Part shown: positions 1-8,631 of the stretch, piece after piece
Layout: every line of letters starts with the position of its first letter
Numbering within the stretch: the stretch's first letter is position 1
NCBI GenBank assembly: GCA_016931295.1
Contig: JAFGEZ010000031.1
Span: 1 to 56,312, forward strand
Source: Candidatus Krumholzibacteriota bacterium
GTDB taxonomy: Bacteria; Krumholzibacteriota; Krumholzibacteriia; Krumholzibacteriales; Krumholzibacteriaceae
DNA length: 56,312 bases
Reading direction: 5' to 3'
Notes under the pieces: generated by a model
What the model was told of the DNA's origin: nothing
Databases searched by the model: none
What the model saw: the letters and a program-made list of their open reading frames with translations, nothing else
Made by a program: the position numbers and the translations under genes

Positions 1-2
1 AA

Positions 3-3000
3 CGGCCGGCGACCGCGGCCGGCGACCGGAACGCCGCCCTGCGCGCGCTCGCCGGCGAACTCGACGCCAGGAGCCGCGCAAGCCGCGAGGCGGCCGTCGC
101 GCTCGCCTCGGCCGGCGGCTGGGAGACCCGCCTCGTCTCGCCCGACGGGCGCGTCATGGAACTCCAGGGACTCCAGGACGGCCTCCCCCTCTTCTACATC
201 ATGGACAACGCCGACGCGGCACGGTCCACCCGGACCGACAGCGTCCAGCTGCTGATCGGCGGCGGCGCGGGGTTCACGATCGGTCTCTGGGACGGCGACG
301 GGCCGCGCCTCACGCACCGCGAGATCGCGCCGCGCGCGACCTGGAACGATCCCGCCTCCTTCTCCGACGGCACGCACGCCACGCACGTCGCCGGCATCCT
401 CATCGGCGCGGGCGTCGACCCGCGCGCCCGCGGCATGGCGCCCGAAGCGTCCCTGAACTCCTGGGAGTGGACCGACGACCTCGGCGAGATGGCCTCGGCC
501 GCGGCCGGGGGGCTGCGCATCTCCAACCACTCCTACGGGCACGTCAGGGGATGGCTCACGTCGTACGATCCGCCCTACTGGTTCGGCGACGTGGCAATCA
601 GCAAGACGAGGGACTACCTCTTCGGCTTCTACAGCGAGGAGACGCGCGGCTGGGACGAGGTGCTGAGCGCCGCGCCCTACTACCTCGCGGTCGTCTCCGC
701 CGGGAACGACCGCAACGACGCCGTCGAGCCGGGCACGCGGCACCGCTACTGGGACGACGTCGCCGGGACGTGGGCCTACAGCACGGACACCCGCGAGCCC
801 GACGGCGGGGCGCTGGGCTTCGACTGCCTTCCCGACGGCAACGGCACGGCGAAGAATACCCTCGTCGTCGCCGCGGCCGAGGACGTACCCGACTACGGCG
901 GCCCGGACAGCGTCGGCATGTCCTACTTCTCCTCGTGGGGGCCGACCGACGACGGACGCATCAAGCCCGACATCGCCGGCAACGGCGTGGCGCTCTTTTC
1001 GGCGAGCAACGCCTCCGACTCCTCCTACGTCGTCTACAGCGGCACATCGATGGCCTCGCCGAACGTCTGCGGATCGCTCGCGCTCCTGCAGGACTATTAC
1101 ACCGACGTCCACGGGACGCCGATGCGCGCGGCCACCCTCAAGGCCCTCGCGCTCCACACGGCCCGCGAGGCGGGCCCAGCTCCCGGCCCCGATTACATGT
1201 TCGGCTGGGGGCTCCTCGACGCGCTCGCCGCCTGGCGGCTGATCGCGGCGGACGAGGAGGGCACGAAGGGGCTCATCCAGGAGCTGTCCCTCGACGAGGG
1301 CGAACAGATCGAGCTGTACTACGAGAGCGACGGCACGGCGCCGCTGCGGGCGACGATCTCGTGGACCGACCCGCCGGGCGAGGTGCCCGAACCGGCTCTC
1401 GATCCGCGCGAGCCCCGGCTCGTCAACGATCTCGACCTGCGGATCGCGCGAGACGGCGGCGGTGGTGAGGAGCATCTCCCGTGGCGGCTCGATCCCGACG
1501 ATCCGGCCGCCCCCGCGGCGCGTGGCGACAACGCGGCGGACAACGTCGAGCAGGTCGTCGTGGATTTCCCCGAGGCGGGCGTCTACATCCTCCGCGTGAC
1601 CCACAAGAAATCGCTCGAGGGCGGCGCGCAGGATTTCTCCCTCGTCGTCTCGGGGGGCGTGCGGGCGCGCACCTGGCACGTCTTCCCCGACGGCTCCGGG
1701 GACGCGCCGGACGTCGCCTCGGCCGTGGCGGCAGCCGCGCCGGGCGACCAGATCTTCCTCTTCCCCGGCATCCACGAGGCGCACGACGTCGTCGTCGACA
1801 AGCCCCTCGTCATCCGGGGGGCCGGCGGGAGGGTGGCGACCGTCGTCGACGCCGGCGGACGGGGCCGGGGCTTCCTTCTCGGCGCCGGGACGGGGCCGGT
1901 GCTTCTCGCCGACCTCACCGTCCGCGGGGGCGTCGCGCCCGCGGCGGGGCGCGGCCGCGGCGGCGGCGTGCTCGTGACGGGGCCCGGCGTGACGATCGAC
2001 AACTGCCTCGTCGCCGATTGCCGGGCGGCGGCGGGCGGCGGGATCGCCGCGGTCGGCGCGGCGCCGGCGATCCGCGGCTGCCGAATCGAGGGCAACAGCG
2101 CCGGCGAGGGCGGGGGGATCTATCTTCTCGGCGCCGACGCGGCCGTCTCGAAGTGCGTCATCGCCTGGAACGAGGCGACGATCTCGGGCGGCGGCGTGTA
2201 TGCCGAGGGGGCCGCGCCGCGGATCGCGAGGAGCACGATCGCCCGCAACCGGGCGCGCGCCGGGGGCGGCGTGGCGGCGGGGCCGAACGCCGAGATCGCC
2301 GTCGAATCCTCGATCGTCGCCTTCAACGGGGGCGGCGGTCTCCACGCCGGCCGGATGGGCGAGGTGTCGGTCTCCTGCAGCGACGTCTGGGGCAACGAGG
2401 ACGGCGACTGGACCGGGGAATCGCGCGACGGCACGGGCACGGACGGCGTCATCGCCGCCGATCCCGCCTTCTGCGGCGAGGAGACGATGGACATCGCCGA
2501 TTCCTCGCCCTGCCGCCCGGCGGGGAACCCCTGCGGCGTCCTCATGGGTGCCGGCGAGGTGAGCTGCCACACGCGGAGCTACTGGTACGTGCGCGCCGAC
2601 GGCGCGGGGGACATGCCAACGATCCAGGCGGCGATCGACGGCGCGGCGCCGGGCGACACGATCCTGCTCGCGCCGGGCACGTACACCGGCACGGGGAACC
2701 GCGAGATCAACTTCATGGGCAAGCAGCTCGTCCTGCGGTCGGAGGCGGGGCCGGAGTTGACCGTGATCGACTGCTTCGATCCCACCGGGGAGGCCTTCCA
2801 CGGTTTCTTCTTCAACCACGGCGAGGATACCCTCTCGGTCCTCTCCGGCGTCACGGTAACCGGCGCGGCGGGGGGCGGCGTGGTGATCCAGGACGCCAGC
2901 CCGCTCGTCACGGGCTGCATCGTCTCCGGCAACCGCTACGACGGCGGCTACCGCGGGGGCGGCATCTACGTGAACAGCTCCTCGGCCGTCATCCGCGACT

Positions 3001-4400
3001 GCCGGATCACCGGCAACGCCGCGTCGCCGAACGGCGGCGGCATCTACTGCACCGGCGCCGAGCCGCTCGTCGAGAGATGCATCGTCTCGGGCAACACGGC
3101 CACCGATTACGGCGGCGGCGTCGGCGTGCGCAGCTCCTCGGCCATCACCTTCCGCTCCTGCCGCATCGAGGAGAACACCGCCACGGGGAATTCGGGCGGG
3201 GGGATCCACGGGCTCTATTCCGACATGGTCGTCGAGGACTGCCTCTTCCTCGGCAACCACGCCGGGGCGATCGGCGGTGGGCTCTACAACGGCATGGGCA
3301 ACACCTGCGTGGTGACGAACACGATCATCGCGTTCAACACCGCGTCGAGCGCCGGGGCCGGCGTCTACAGCGCGAGGGACCTCTTCATGGAGGCGTGCAC
3401 CGTGGCCGGCAATTCCTCGCCGTGGTACGGCTCGGGGCTCGAGCTCTACAACGGCGCGGACAACGAGATCGTGCGCACGATCGTCGCCTTCAACGGCCCC
3501 GCCCAGGGGATCTACTCGATCTCGGGCGAGGCGGTCGTCTCCTGCTCGGACGTCTACGGCAACGAGGGCGGCGGTTACGGCGGCGGCACTCCCGACCAGA
3601 CGGGGCTGAACGACAACATCGCCGCCGACCCGCTCTTCTGCGATCTCGACGCGGAATCCTTCGGGCTCCTCGCTTTGTCCCCCTGCCTGCCCGTGGAGAG
3701 TCCCTGCGGTGAACTCATCGGCGCCCGCGGCGCGGGGTGCGGCCTGTTGCCCGACCTCGTCGTCTCGACGGTCCGCGCGGAGACGACCGAGGCGGCCGGC
3801 GAGGACACGGTGGCCGTCGACGTCGTCGTGCGCAACGAGGGCGACGCCGCGGCGGACACCTTTCTCGTGGAGCTCTCCGCCTACGACGTGATCCAGGAGG
3901 AGACCCTCGCCGACCCGCCGGTGAACGAACTTCTCGCGATGGTGCCCGGCCTCGCCCCCGGGGAGAGCGCGACGATGCGCTTCCTCCTCGCGAGGGCCGC
4001 CCCCGCTTCGTGGTACGGCACGGCCGTCGCCGATCCGAATGACGATGTCGCTGAATCCGACGAGATGCACAACGAGGGAGCGCCGGTGCGGATCGTGTGG
4101 GGCGCCCCCGCAGGCGGCGAGCTCTTCACCCAGATGCGTCCGCCCTGGCCGAATCCGACGTCAGGGGAAACCGGCATCCTCTTCGAGATCCGCGAGCGCT
4201 GCCCCGTCGAGATCGTCGTCTACGACGTCGCCGGCCGGCGCGTCCGCGTGCTGCAACGCGGCGTCGTCGAGGCGGGGCGGCACCATGCGGCGTGGGACGG
4301 CCGGAACGAGGCGGGACGCGCGGCCGCGCCGGGGATCTACTTCGTCCGGTTCCGGGCGGGGGCGGTCGAACGGACGCGCAAGGTCATTCTCCTCCGCTGA
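3..4400 (+). CDS. Subtilisin-like S8 protease / double beta-helix / CARDB / sorting-domain protein, 5'-partial
   Basis: Exported multidomain serine protease, probably surface-attached. The frame is open from base 3, so the true start lies upstream; an internal ATG at 156 is not the start because 51 in-frame codons precede it. Counting from that Met, the S8 triad is Asp46 (GLWDGDG), His74 (THATHVAG, a variant of HGTHVAG) and the Ser in SGTSMASPNV (about 297, near base 1048). After a PPC-like beta domain come two parallel beta-helix blocks (about 505-805 and 810-1235) made of GGGIY.../C.I..N.A repeats. Each block opens with a WxVxxDGxGDxPxIxxAI-like strand. A CARDB-like adhesion domain (about 1240-1330, LPDLVVSTVRA) and a FlgD/type-A-sorting-like C-terminus (WPNPTSGE ... 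RKVILLR) finish the chain. Converges with 4407-4979, leaving a 6-bp gap. The peptidase class is certain; the cell-surface location is inferred from the C-terminal domain. Confidence 0.9.
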   Translation, partial: RPATAAGDRNAALRALAGELDARSRASREAAVALASAGGWETRLVSPDGRVMELQGLQDGLPLFYIMDNADAARSTRTDSVQLLIGGGAGFTIGLWDGDGPRLTHREIAPRATWNDPASFSDGTHATHVAGILIGAGVDPRARGMAPEASLNSWEWTDDLGEMASAAAGGLRISNHSYGHVRGWLTSYDPPYWFGDVAISKTRDYLFGFYSEETRGWDEVLSAAPYYLAVVSAGNDRNDAVEPGTRHRYWDDVAGTWAYSTDTREPDGGALGFDCLPDGNGTAKNTLVVAAAEDVPDYGGPDSVGMSYFSSWGPTDDGRIKPDIAGNGVALFSASNASDSSYVVYSGTSMASPNVCGSLALLQDYYTDVHGTPMRAATLKALALHTAREAGPAPGPDYMFGWGLLDALAAWRLIAADEEGTKGLIQELSLDEGEQIELYYESDGTAPLRATISWTDPPGEVPEPALDPREPRLVNDLDLRIARDGGGGEEHLPWRLDPDDPAAPAARGDNAADNVEQVVVDFPEAGVYILRVTHKKSLEGGAQDFSLVVSGGVRARTWHVFPDGSGDAPDVASAVAAAAPGDQIFLFPGIHEAHDVVVDKPLVIRGAGGRVATVVDAGGRGRGFLLGAGTGPVLLADLTVRGGVAPAAGRGRGGGVLVTGPGVTIDNCLVADCRAAAGGGIAAVGAAPAIRGCRIEGNSAGEGGGIYLLGADAAVSKCVIAWNEATISGGGVYAEGAAPRIARSTIARNRARAGGGVAAGPNAEIAVESSIVAFNGGGGLHAGRMGEVSVSCSDVWGNEDGDWTGESRDGTGTDGVIAADPAFCGEETMDIADSSPCRPAGNPCGVLMGAGEVSCHTRSYWYVRADGAGDMPTIQAAIDGAAPGDTILLAPGTYTGTGNREINFMGKQLVLRSEAGPELTVIDCFDPTGEAFHGFFFNHGEDTLSVLSGVTVTGAAGGGVVIQDASPLVTGCIVSGNRYDGGYRGGGIYVNSSSAVIRDCRITGNAASPNGGGIYCTGAEPLVERCIVSGNTATDYGGGVGVRSSSAITFRSCRIEENTATGNSGGGIHGLYSDMVVEDCLFLGNHAGAIGGGLYNGMGNTCVVTNTIIAFNTASSAGAGVYSARDLFMEACTVAGNSSPWYGSGLELYNGADNEIVRTIVAFNGPAQGIYSISGEAVVSCSDVYGNEGGGYGGGTPDQTGLNDNIAADPLFCDLDAESFGLLALSPCLPVESPCGELIGARGAGCGLLPDLVVSTVRAETTEAAGEDTVAVDVVVRNEGDAAADTFLVELSAYDVIQEETLADPPVNELLAMVPGLAPGESATMRFLLARAAPASWYGTAVADPNDDVAESDEMHNEGAPVRIVWGAPAGGELFTQMRPPWPNPTSGETGILFEIRERCPVEIVVYDVAGRRVRVLQRGVVEAGRHHAAWDGRNEAGRAAAPGIYFVRFRAGAVERTRKVILLR

Positions 4401-4406
4401 GCACGG

Positions 4407-4979
4407 TCAGTCTCCGCGCATCTTCGCCTCGCGCGCCGCCTTCCGTTCGCTGTAGCGCTCGTCCAGTTCGTTGTGGAGGAACTGGATGTAGAGCTCCGTC
4501 TCCGGCTTCTTCGTGATGCGGCGAAGCGTCACCGACATTCCCGGCGCCTTGAGCCAGTATGTCTTGTACGCCATCTCGATCGTGCCGTCCGGCGAGGTGG
4601 CCTCCATGCCGTACCATTCCTCGAGACGCCGGCGCAGCGTGTTGAGCGTGGAAACGTTCGTGTTGCGGAAGTAGACGATCACCTCCATCAGGCAACCGTC
4701 GAGAAAGGTGAGACGGGCGTGGTCGATGCCGCGCACGTCGGCCAGGGGCGCCGAGAAGCGATACATCTCGCCGCGCGGGCCGCTGCGCGGATCGGGGAGC
4801 CGCTCCCACGAGGCGCGACCCTTCGCGCGGGCGAAGACGTCCGTTTTCGACTCACCGAGATAGAAGCCGTAGACGGCGTTCTCGAGCCGGGCGGCATCGC
4901 ACGCCGGCTCCCCTTTGCAGGAGGGGAGGAGGAGCGGGAAAAGGGCCAGGAGGATCGTGCCCGTCGCCGCGCGTCTCAT
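4407..4979 (-). CDS. Hypothetical lipoprotein, translationally coupled to the POT transporter
   Basis: 190-aa predicted lipoprotein of unknown function. The N-terminus MRRAATGTILLALFPLLLPSC is a lipoprotein signal with an imperfect lipobox (LPSC). The mature part is a compact, mixed-charge domain with a GxSKTDVFARAKG segment near residue 40, a FLDGCLMEVIVYF strand pair, and a charged helical tail (LDERYSERKAAREAKMR). The ATG overlaps the stop of the upstream transporter gene as ATGA, so the two are probably translationally coupled and co-regulated. The fold might resemble small outer-membrane-assembly lipoproteins of the SmpA type, but that is only a size and motif impression. I do not recognise the family. 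Confidence 0.75.
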   Translation of the reverse strand: MRRAATGTILLALFPLLLPSCKGEPACDAARLENAVYGFYLGESKTDVFARAKGRASWERLPDPRSGPRGEMYRFSAPLADVRGIDHARLTFLDGCLMEVIVYFRNTNVSTLNTLRRRLEEWYGMEATSPDGTIEMAYKTYWLKAPGMSVTLRRITKKPETELYIQFLHNELDERYSERKAAREAKMRGD

Positions 4980-6508
4980 GCCGTTTCCTCCCGAGGCTTG
5001 CGAAGGAGGGTGAAGAGCCCGCCGACGCCGATCGAGAGCATGATGAACGCCTGGATCCACGTCTTCGGCGGGATCAGGCCCTTCGAGCGCCAGACAAACC
5101 AGGGCATCAGGCCGGAGAGGACGATCAGCAGCCCGTAGATGAAGAACATCGCCCCGCGGGCTTTCGCCCGCGTCGCCGTCGTGTCCTCGCCGAAGACCCG
5201 GTTGTAGAGCAGCAGCAGCAGCATCGTCGCCACGCCGAGGACGGCGAAGACGAGCCAGAAGTTCCTGAGCGTCGAGACGATCTCCGGCGAGAGCATCCCG
5301 AGGGCCGGGTTGAAGTCCGGTCGGCGCAGGAGCGGCTTGAGGATGGCGTTGTAGGCCTCGCCGCCGACGTTCGAGCCGACGAGCGAGCCGATCACGCCGT
5401 AGAGGAATGCGTATCCCATGTAGACGGCCTTCTTGTCCTGCGGGGCGACGAGGCCGATGTAGCTGTAGTACTTTGGATGGCAGGTCATCTCGCCGATCGA
5501 GAAGACGGCGATACCGAGGATGAAGATCCACGCGTGCTGCGATGAGGCGAGCACGAGGAAGCCGAGCGCGCCGATCAGCACGCCGCCCACCATCGTCGGC
5601 AGCGCCTTGAAGCGCTTGACGACGAGGTTGACGAGGACCTGCAGCACCACGATCGTGCCCGCGTTGATCACCGTGACGTGCTCGGGCCCGAGGGCGAACC
5701 CGCCGAGCCCGATCCGGGCGAAGAAGCGGTTCACCGGCGCCGGATCGATGAAGTCGCGCAGGTACCAGAGCACCGAGCCGAAATTCTGGAAGTAGAGGAT
5801 CCAGAAGCAGGAGTAGACGAAGATGAGGAGCATGAACCGCGCGTCGGAGAGGACCATGATCGCGCCGCCGAGCACCTCGCCGAGCGATTTCGTGCTCTTC
5901 GGCTTCGGCGGGTCGCGGTAGATGAAGATCGTGGGGATCAGCATCGCGAAGCAGTAGAGGGAGCTGGCGATGAAGACCCACCGCCAGGAGAAGCCGCGGT
6001 AGAGCCAGCCGGCCACGAGCGGCGCGACGAGGGCGCCGAGGTTGATCATCCAGTAGTAGACCCCGAACCCGAATCCCGAGTTCTTCTCGGTCGTCGACCG
6101 GGCGATCGTCCCCGAGATGATCGGCTTGAAGAGGCCGGAGCCTGTGGCCATGAGGAGCAGGGAGGCGAAGATGATGCCGTAGCTCGTCACGTGACCGGAG
6201 ATGAAATATCCGGCGGTGAGGAGCGAGAATGCCGCCAAAAGCATCCGGCGGTAGCCGTAGCGGTCGGCGAGCGCCCCCCCGAGGATCGGGAAGACGTACG
6301 TGACGGCGTAGACGAAGCCCTGGAGCAGCCCGACCATGTCCTCCCGGAAACCGAGGCCGCCGTCGGCGACCTTGCCGGACAGGTAGATGGCGAGGACGGC
6401 GTTGAGGCCGTAGTAGGCCCCCCGCTCGAAGAGCTCCATGACGTTCGCCACCCAGAAGGTGCGCGGGAAGGATCCGATCCCTCCGCTGTTCTCGGTGCGT
6501 TCGGGCAC
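4976..6508 (-). CDS. Proton-dependent oligopeptide transporter (POT/PTR2, MFS)
   Basis: Inner-membrane proton-coupled di/tripeptide symporter of about 510 aa. The first helix carries ELFERGAYYG, which fits the POT signature ExxER-x-x-YYG used for proton coupling. It is followed by MFS loop motifs (GGALADRYGYRRM, residues about 85-97) and about 14 hydrophobic segments, including a long central loop after SVLWYLRDFI. The frame is open to a GTG at 6544. I prefer the GTG at 6508 because the extension is arginine-rich (RPRRRRKD), and AAAGGA (6519-6524) lies upstream, although its 10-nt spacing is long. GTG 6517 is also possible. Its stop overlaps the downstream lipoprotein start. With the exported proteases in this window it gives a route for peptide uptake. 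The substrate class is inferred from the family. Confidence 0.85.
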   Translation of the reverse strand: MPERTENSGGIGSFPRTFWVANVMELFERGAYYGLNAVLAIYLSGKVADGGLGFREDMVGLLQGFVYAVTYVFPILGGALADRYGYRRMLLAAFSLLTAGYFISGHVTSYGIIFASLLLMATGSGLFKPIISGTIARSTTEKNSGFGFGVYYWMINLGALVAPLVAGWLYRGFSWRWVFIASSLYCFAMLIPTIFIYRDPPKPKSTKSLGEVLGGAIMVLSDARFMLLIFVYSCFWILYFQNFGSVLWYLRDFIDPAPVNRFFARIGLGGFALGPEHVTVINAGTIVVLQVLVNLVVKRFKALPTMVGGVLIGALGFLVLASSQHAWIFILGIAVFSIGEMTCHPKYYSYIGLVAPQDKKAVYMGYAFLYGVIGSLVGSNVGGEAYNAILKPLLRRPDFNPALGMLSPEIVSTLRNFWLVFAVLGVATMLLLLLYNRVFGEDTTATRAKARGAMFFIYGLLIVLSGLMPWFVWRSKGLIPPKTWIQAFIMLSIGVGGLFTLLRKPREETA

Positions 6509-6583
6509 GGCAGACACATCCTTTCGCCGGCGGCGCGGCCGCACGGGCGGCGCCCGGCCGATACGGCTGGGTATGATGGCGTT

Positions 6584-6605
6584 CCGGCACGCCTGAACGT
6601 GCCGG
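6584..6605. promoter_or_regulatory. Perfect 8-bp dyad (CCGGCACG/CGTGCCGG) between the FHA and POT genes
   Basis: CCGGCACG and CGTGCCGG flank a 6-nt loop (CCTGAA), and the symmetry continues into flanking TTC/GAA. It lies between the stop of the FHA gene (6696) and the start of the transporter, both on the minus strand. With no T-tract on the minus strand it is either a weak terminator for the FHA gene or an operator for the transporter. Confidence 0.4.
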
Positions 6606-6695
6606 GAATGGTCAAGGATACCAGATGGACGCGGGCCGGGGAAAGCGGAATTCCGCCCGGTTTACCGGCCGTGTCGTCGATGGGCGGCCTGATCG

Positions 6696-7046
6696 TCAGC
6701 AGTGGAAGCGGAGCTCGAAATTCCCGATCCGGATCCGGTCGTTGTTCTGCAGGTCGTTCCGGTGAATCTCCCGGCCGTTCAGCGCCGTTCCGTGACGGGT
6801 GTTCAGATCCTCGATCTGGTAGCCGCCGCCCCGGCGCCGGATGACGGCGTGCTGCCCGGCGACGAAGGCGTGGTCGAGACAGATGTCGTTGTCGACGGAG
6901 GATCCCAGGGTCGTGGCGTCCTTCCGGATGGCGATCTCGAGGCCGGCAAAGCAGCCATTCGTGATCGTCAATCGAGCATTCCGCGTCGCTTTGCGGCGGT
7001 TCATCACCGCGGTGCCGTTGCCGCGAGAGCCTTTCTTTCCAGACAC
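6696..7046 (-). CDS. Small FHA-domain protein
   Basis: A stand-alone forkhead-associated domain of about 116 aa, predicted to bind phosphothreonine peptides in the cytoplasm. The domain runs from ARLTITNG to the last residues, with the expected order: GSS-x-DNDI (beta3-beta4), GQHA in place of the usual S-x-x-H, YQIEDLNTRHGTALNG, and RIRIGNFELRF at the C-terminus. Two starts are possible. The GTG at 7046 has GAAAGG seven bases upstream and is preferred; the ATG at 7004 has no clear ribosome site. The N-terminus is short and basic (VSGKKGSRGNG). No kinase or phosphatase gene adjoins it. The nearest upstream gene on the same strand is the GHL15-like lipoprotein, 115 bp away, so they may share a transcript. 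Confidence 0.8.
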   Translation of the reverse strand: MSGKKGSRGNGTAVMNRRKATRNARLTITNGCFAGLEIAIRKDATTLGSSVDNDICLDHAFVAGQHAVIRRRGGGYQIEDLNTRHGTALNGREIHRNDLQNNDRIRIGNFELRFHC

Positions 7047-7161
7047 TTGCACACCTTTCGAACGAGCGTGGCCGTCGTGCGGCGGGTGGGTTCGGGATGA
7101 CGGAACGGCAAATACCGCAAGAAACGTACCATCCGGGAACACGGCGGCCTCCCGCGGAGGG

Positions 7162-8352
7162 CTATCGGGCCGCCGGCTCGAAGACGACCTCGCTGCGGCG
7201 GCCGGAGTGGTCGAAGGAGATGCGGGCCTCGCCCCGTTCGAACAAGCGGCGCCAGGTGAGGATGCTGTCCGGGCGCCCCTCCCGTGCGGCCGGCCCGAGG
7301 GGAAGGCCGCAGTCCACGGCGAGCTGCCAGCCGGTGAAGACCGATCCCTCGTAGTGCTCGGTATAGCAGCAGCCGGCGATGAGGCTCGCCACGAGGCAGA
7401 ACCAGTTGTTCTGCTCGAGCTCGTCGTTGGTCGTGATGCTCCAGGTGCGGCCGCCAACGGGGCGCAGCCACCCCTCGGCGCAGTTCTCGACGAGTCGCTC
7501 GAGGCCCTCGCAGTCGGTGAAACCGGACCGGTTGTTCGGAAAGGCTTCGTAGTAGATCCCGTTGAGCATGCCGGCCAGCTCGGCGTCGACCTGTGGCAGG
7601 TGACCGTTCGCGACCTGGAGAAAGGAGGAGCCGAACCGCTCGTCGAAGGCGCGGACGTATTCCTTCTGCCAGGCGACGAGGAGCGCCTGCTCGTCGGGAT
7701 CGTCGGCGAAGGGGACGCCGTCGTCGTCGAGGTCGGGATCGCCCTCGACCGTCTCCTCGAGCATCCAGTTCACGTAGAGATAATCGGTGAAGTAGTCGTG
7801 GAAGACCCCGTCGAGCACGTACCCGGTGGCCTGCTGGTAGCGTTCGTAGAGCGAGACGATCTCGTCGATGAGGTCGCGGTTCAGTTCGCCGCCGGTGATC
7901 GGGTCGAGAAAGATCGCCTCCGGCCAGATCTGGAAGGTGTCGCCGGTGTCGGTCCACGCCCAGTCGTCGCGGACGGCGCGCCAGATGTCGAGCGCGAAGG
8001 GGAGGGTCGTTTCGAGGTAGACCGTGTCGGGCCAGAGCAGCCCCTGGTTGAGGACGCCCTGGTAGCCGAGAACCCGGATGTCGGGATTCAGTTCGCGCAG
8101 CCTCGCGAGGATCGGGACGCCGACGGGGGAGAAGCAGTATGCGGTGGGAACGACGATGTACTCGGCCTCGGCCGCTTCCGACAGCGTCTTTTCGTCCCAG
8201 TCGAAGAAGGAGCGCCAGTGGACGACGCCCTTCCGCGGCCAGGAAACGTTTTCCGGTGCCCCTCCCTGCGCGAGGGGATTGTCGGCCCTCTCCGCTCCGC
8301 AGGCGGCGGCGGCGAAGGCGAGCGCGAGCACGAGCGCGACTCTGAGACGCAT
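7162..8352 (-). CDS. Putative glycoside hydrolase-like (GHL15-type) lipoprotein
   Basis: 396-aa lipoprotein with signal MRLRVALVLALAFAAAACG (lipobox AAAC). The body reads like the hypothetical glycosyl hydrolase 15 family: KGVVHWRSFFDWD, a search for aspartates on beta-strand ends (FLDPITGG, YVLDGVFHDYF), and a late substrate-side segment (IYYEAFPNNRSGF). A TIM barrel acting on polysaccharide is expected from the family, but catalytic activity is unproven there. The ATG at 8352 has AAGGA eight bases upstream. A short D-rich stretch near residue 215 (DPDLDDDGVPFADDPDE) resembles a calcium-binding loop. Divergent from the MscS gene. Confidence 0.7.
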   Translation of the reverse strand: MRLRVALVLALAFAAAACGAERADNPLAQGGAPENVSWPRKGVVHWRSFFDWDEKTLSEAAEAEYIVVPTAYCFSPVGVPILARLRELNPDIRVLGYQGVLNQGLLWPDTVYLETTLPFALDIWRAVRDDWAWTDTGDTFQIWPEAIFLDPITGGELNRDLIDEIVSLYERYQQATGYVLDGVFHDYFTDYLYVNWMLEETVEGDPDLDDDGVPFADDPDEQALLVAWQKEYVRAFDERFGSSFLQVANGHLPQVDAELAGMLNGIYYEAFPNNRSGFTDCEGLERLVENCAEGWLRPVGGRTWSITTNDELEQNNWFCLVASLIAGCCYTEHYEGSVFTGWQLAVDCGLPLGPAAREGRPDSILTWRRLFERGEARISFDHSGRRSEVVFEPAAR

Positions 8353-8434
8353 TATGCGGTCCTTCGATGCGAGCAGTGCAACCTCGGGGCCCCGGGATGC
8401 TTCCCGTCCCGCCCCGGGGAGGGCTCTACCAGGA

Positions 8435-8462
8435 AGTATGGGGAATTCCGGGAAACCGTCAC
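8435..8462 (-). promoter_or_regulatory. Candidate promoter of the GHL15-like gene
   Basis: On the minus strand, GTGACG (-35), 16-bp spacer, CATACT (-10), about 80 bp upstream of the start codon. The match is moderate. Confidence 0.3.
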
Positions 8463-8529
8463 CCCCGATGCCGTACGGCCGTTTGTTCCCCCACGCGGGA
8501 GGCTGCAATGGCCGTGCCCGAATTCGGCC

Positions 8530-8558
8530 GTGAACGGAAGCCCGCTCTCGTGTACAAT
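8530..8558 (+). promoter_or_regulatory. Sigma70-type promoter of the MscS gene
   Basis: GTGAAC (-35), 17-bp spacer, TACAAT (-10). Transcription would start near 8565, giving a leader of about 67 nt before the ATG at 8632. Confidence 0.5.
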
Positions 8559-8631
8559 AGTGCTCCGGCTCGCCGGGGGCAAACGGAACGTCGGCCCGGC
8601 CTGGCGCGAAGGGCAACGAAAGGAAGGTTGC

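Noticed and set aside
1900-3500. Repetitive GGC-rich segments resembling a DNA repeat array
   Set aside because: Repeats are protein-level beta-helix turns with varying codons, without fixed repeat and spacer lengths; not CRISPR or tandem DNA repeats.
1481-3712. 743-aa plus-strand ORF inside the first protease gene
   Set aside because: Arg-rich out-of-frame shadow of the beta-helix coding frame; no domain, no ribosome site.
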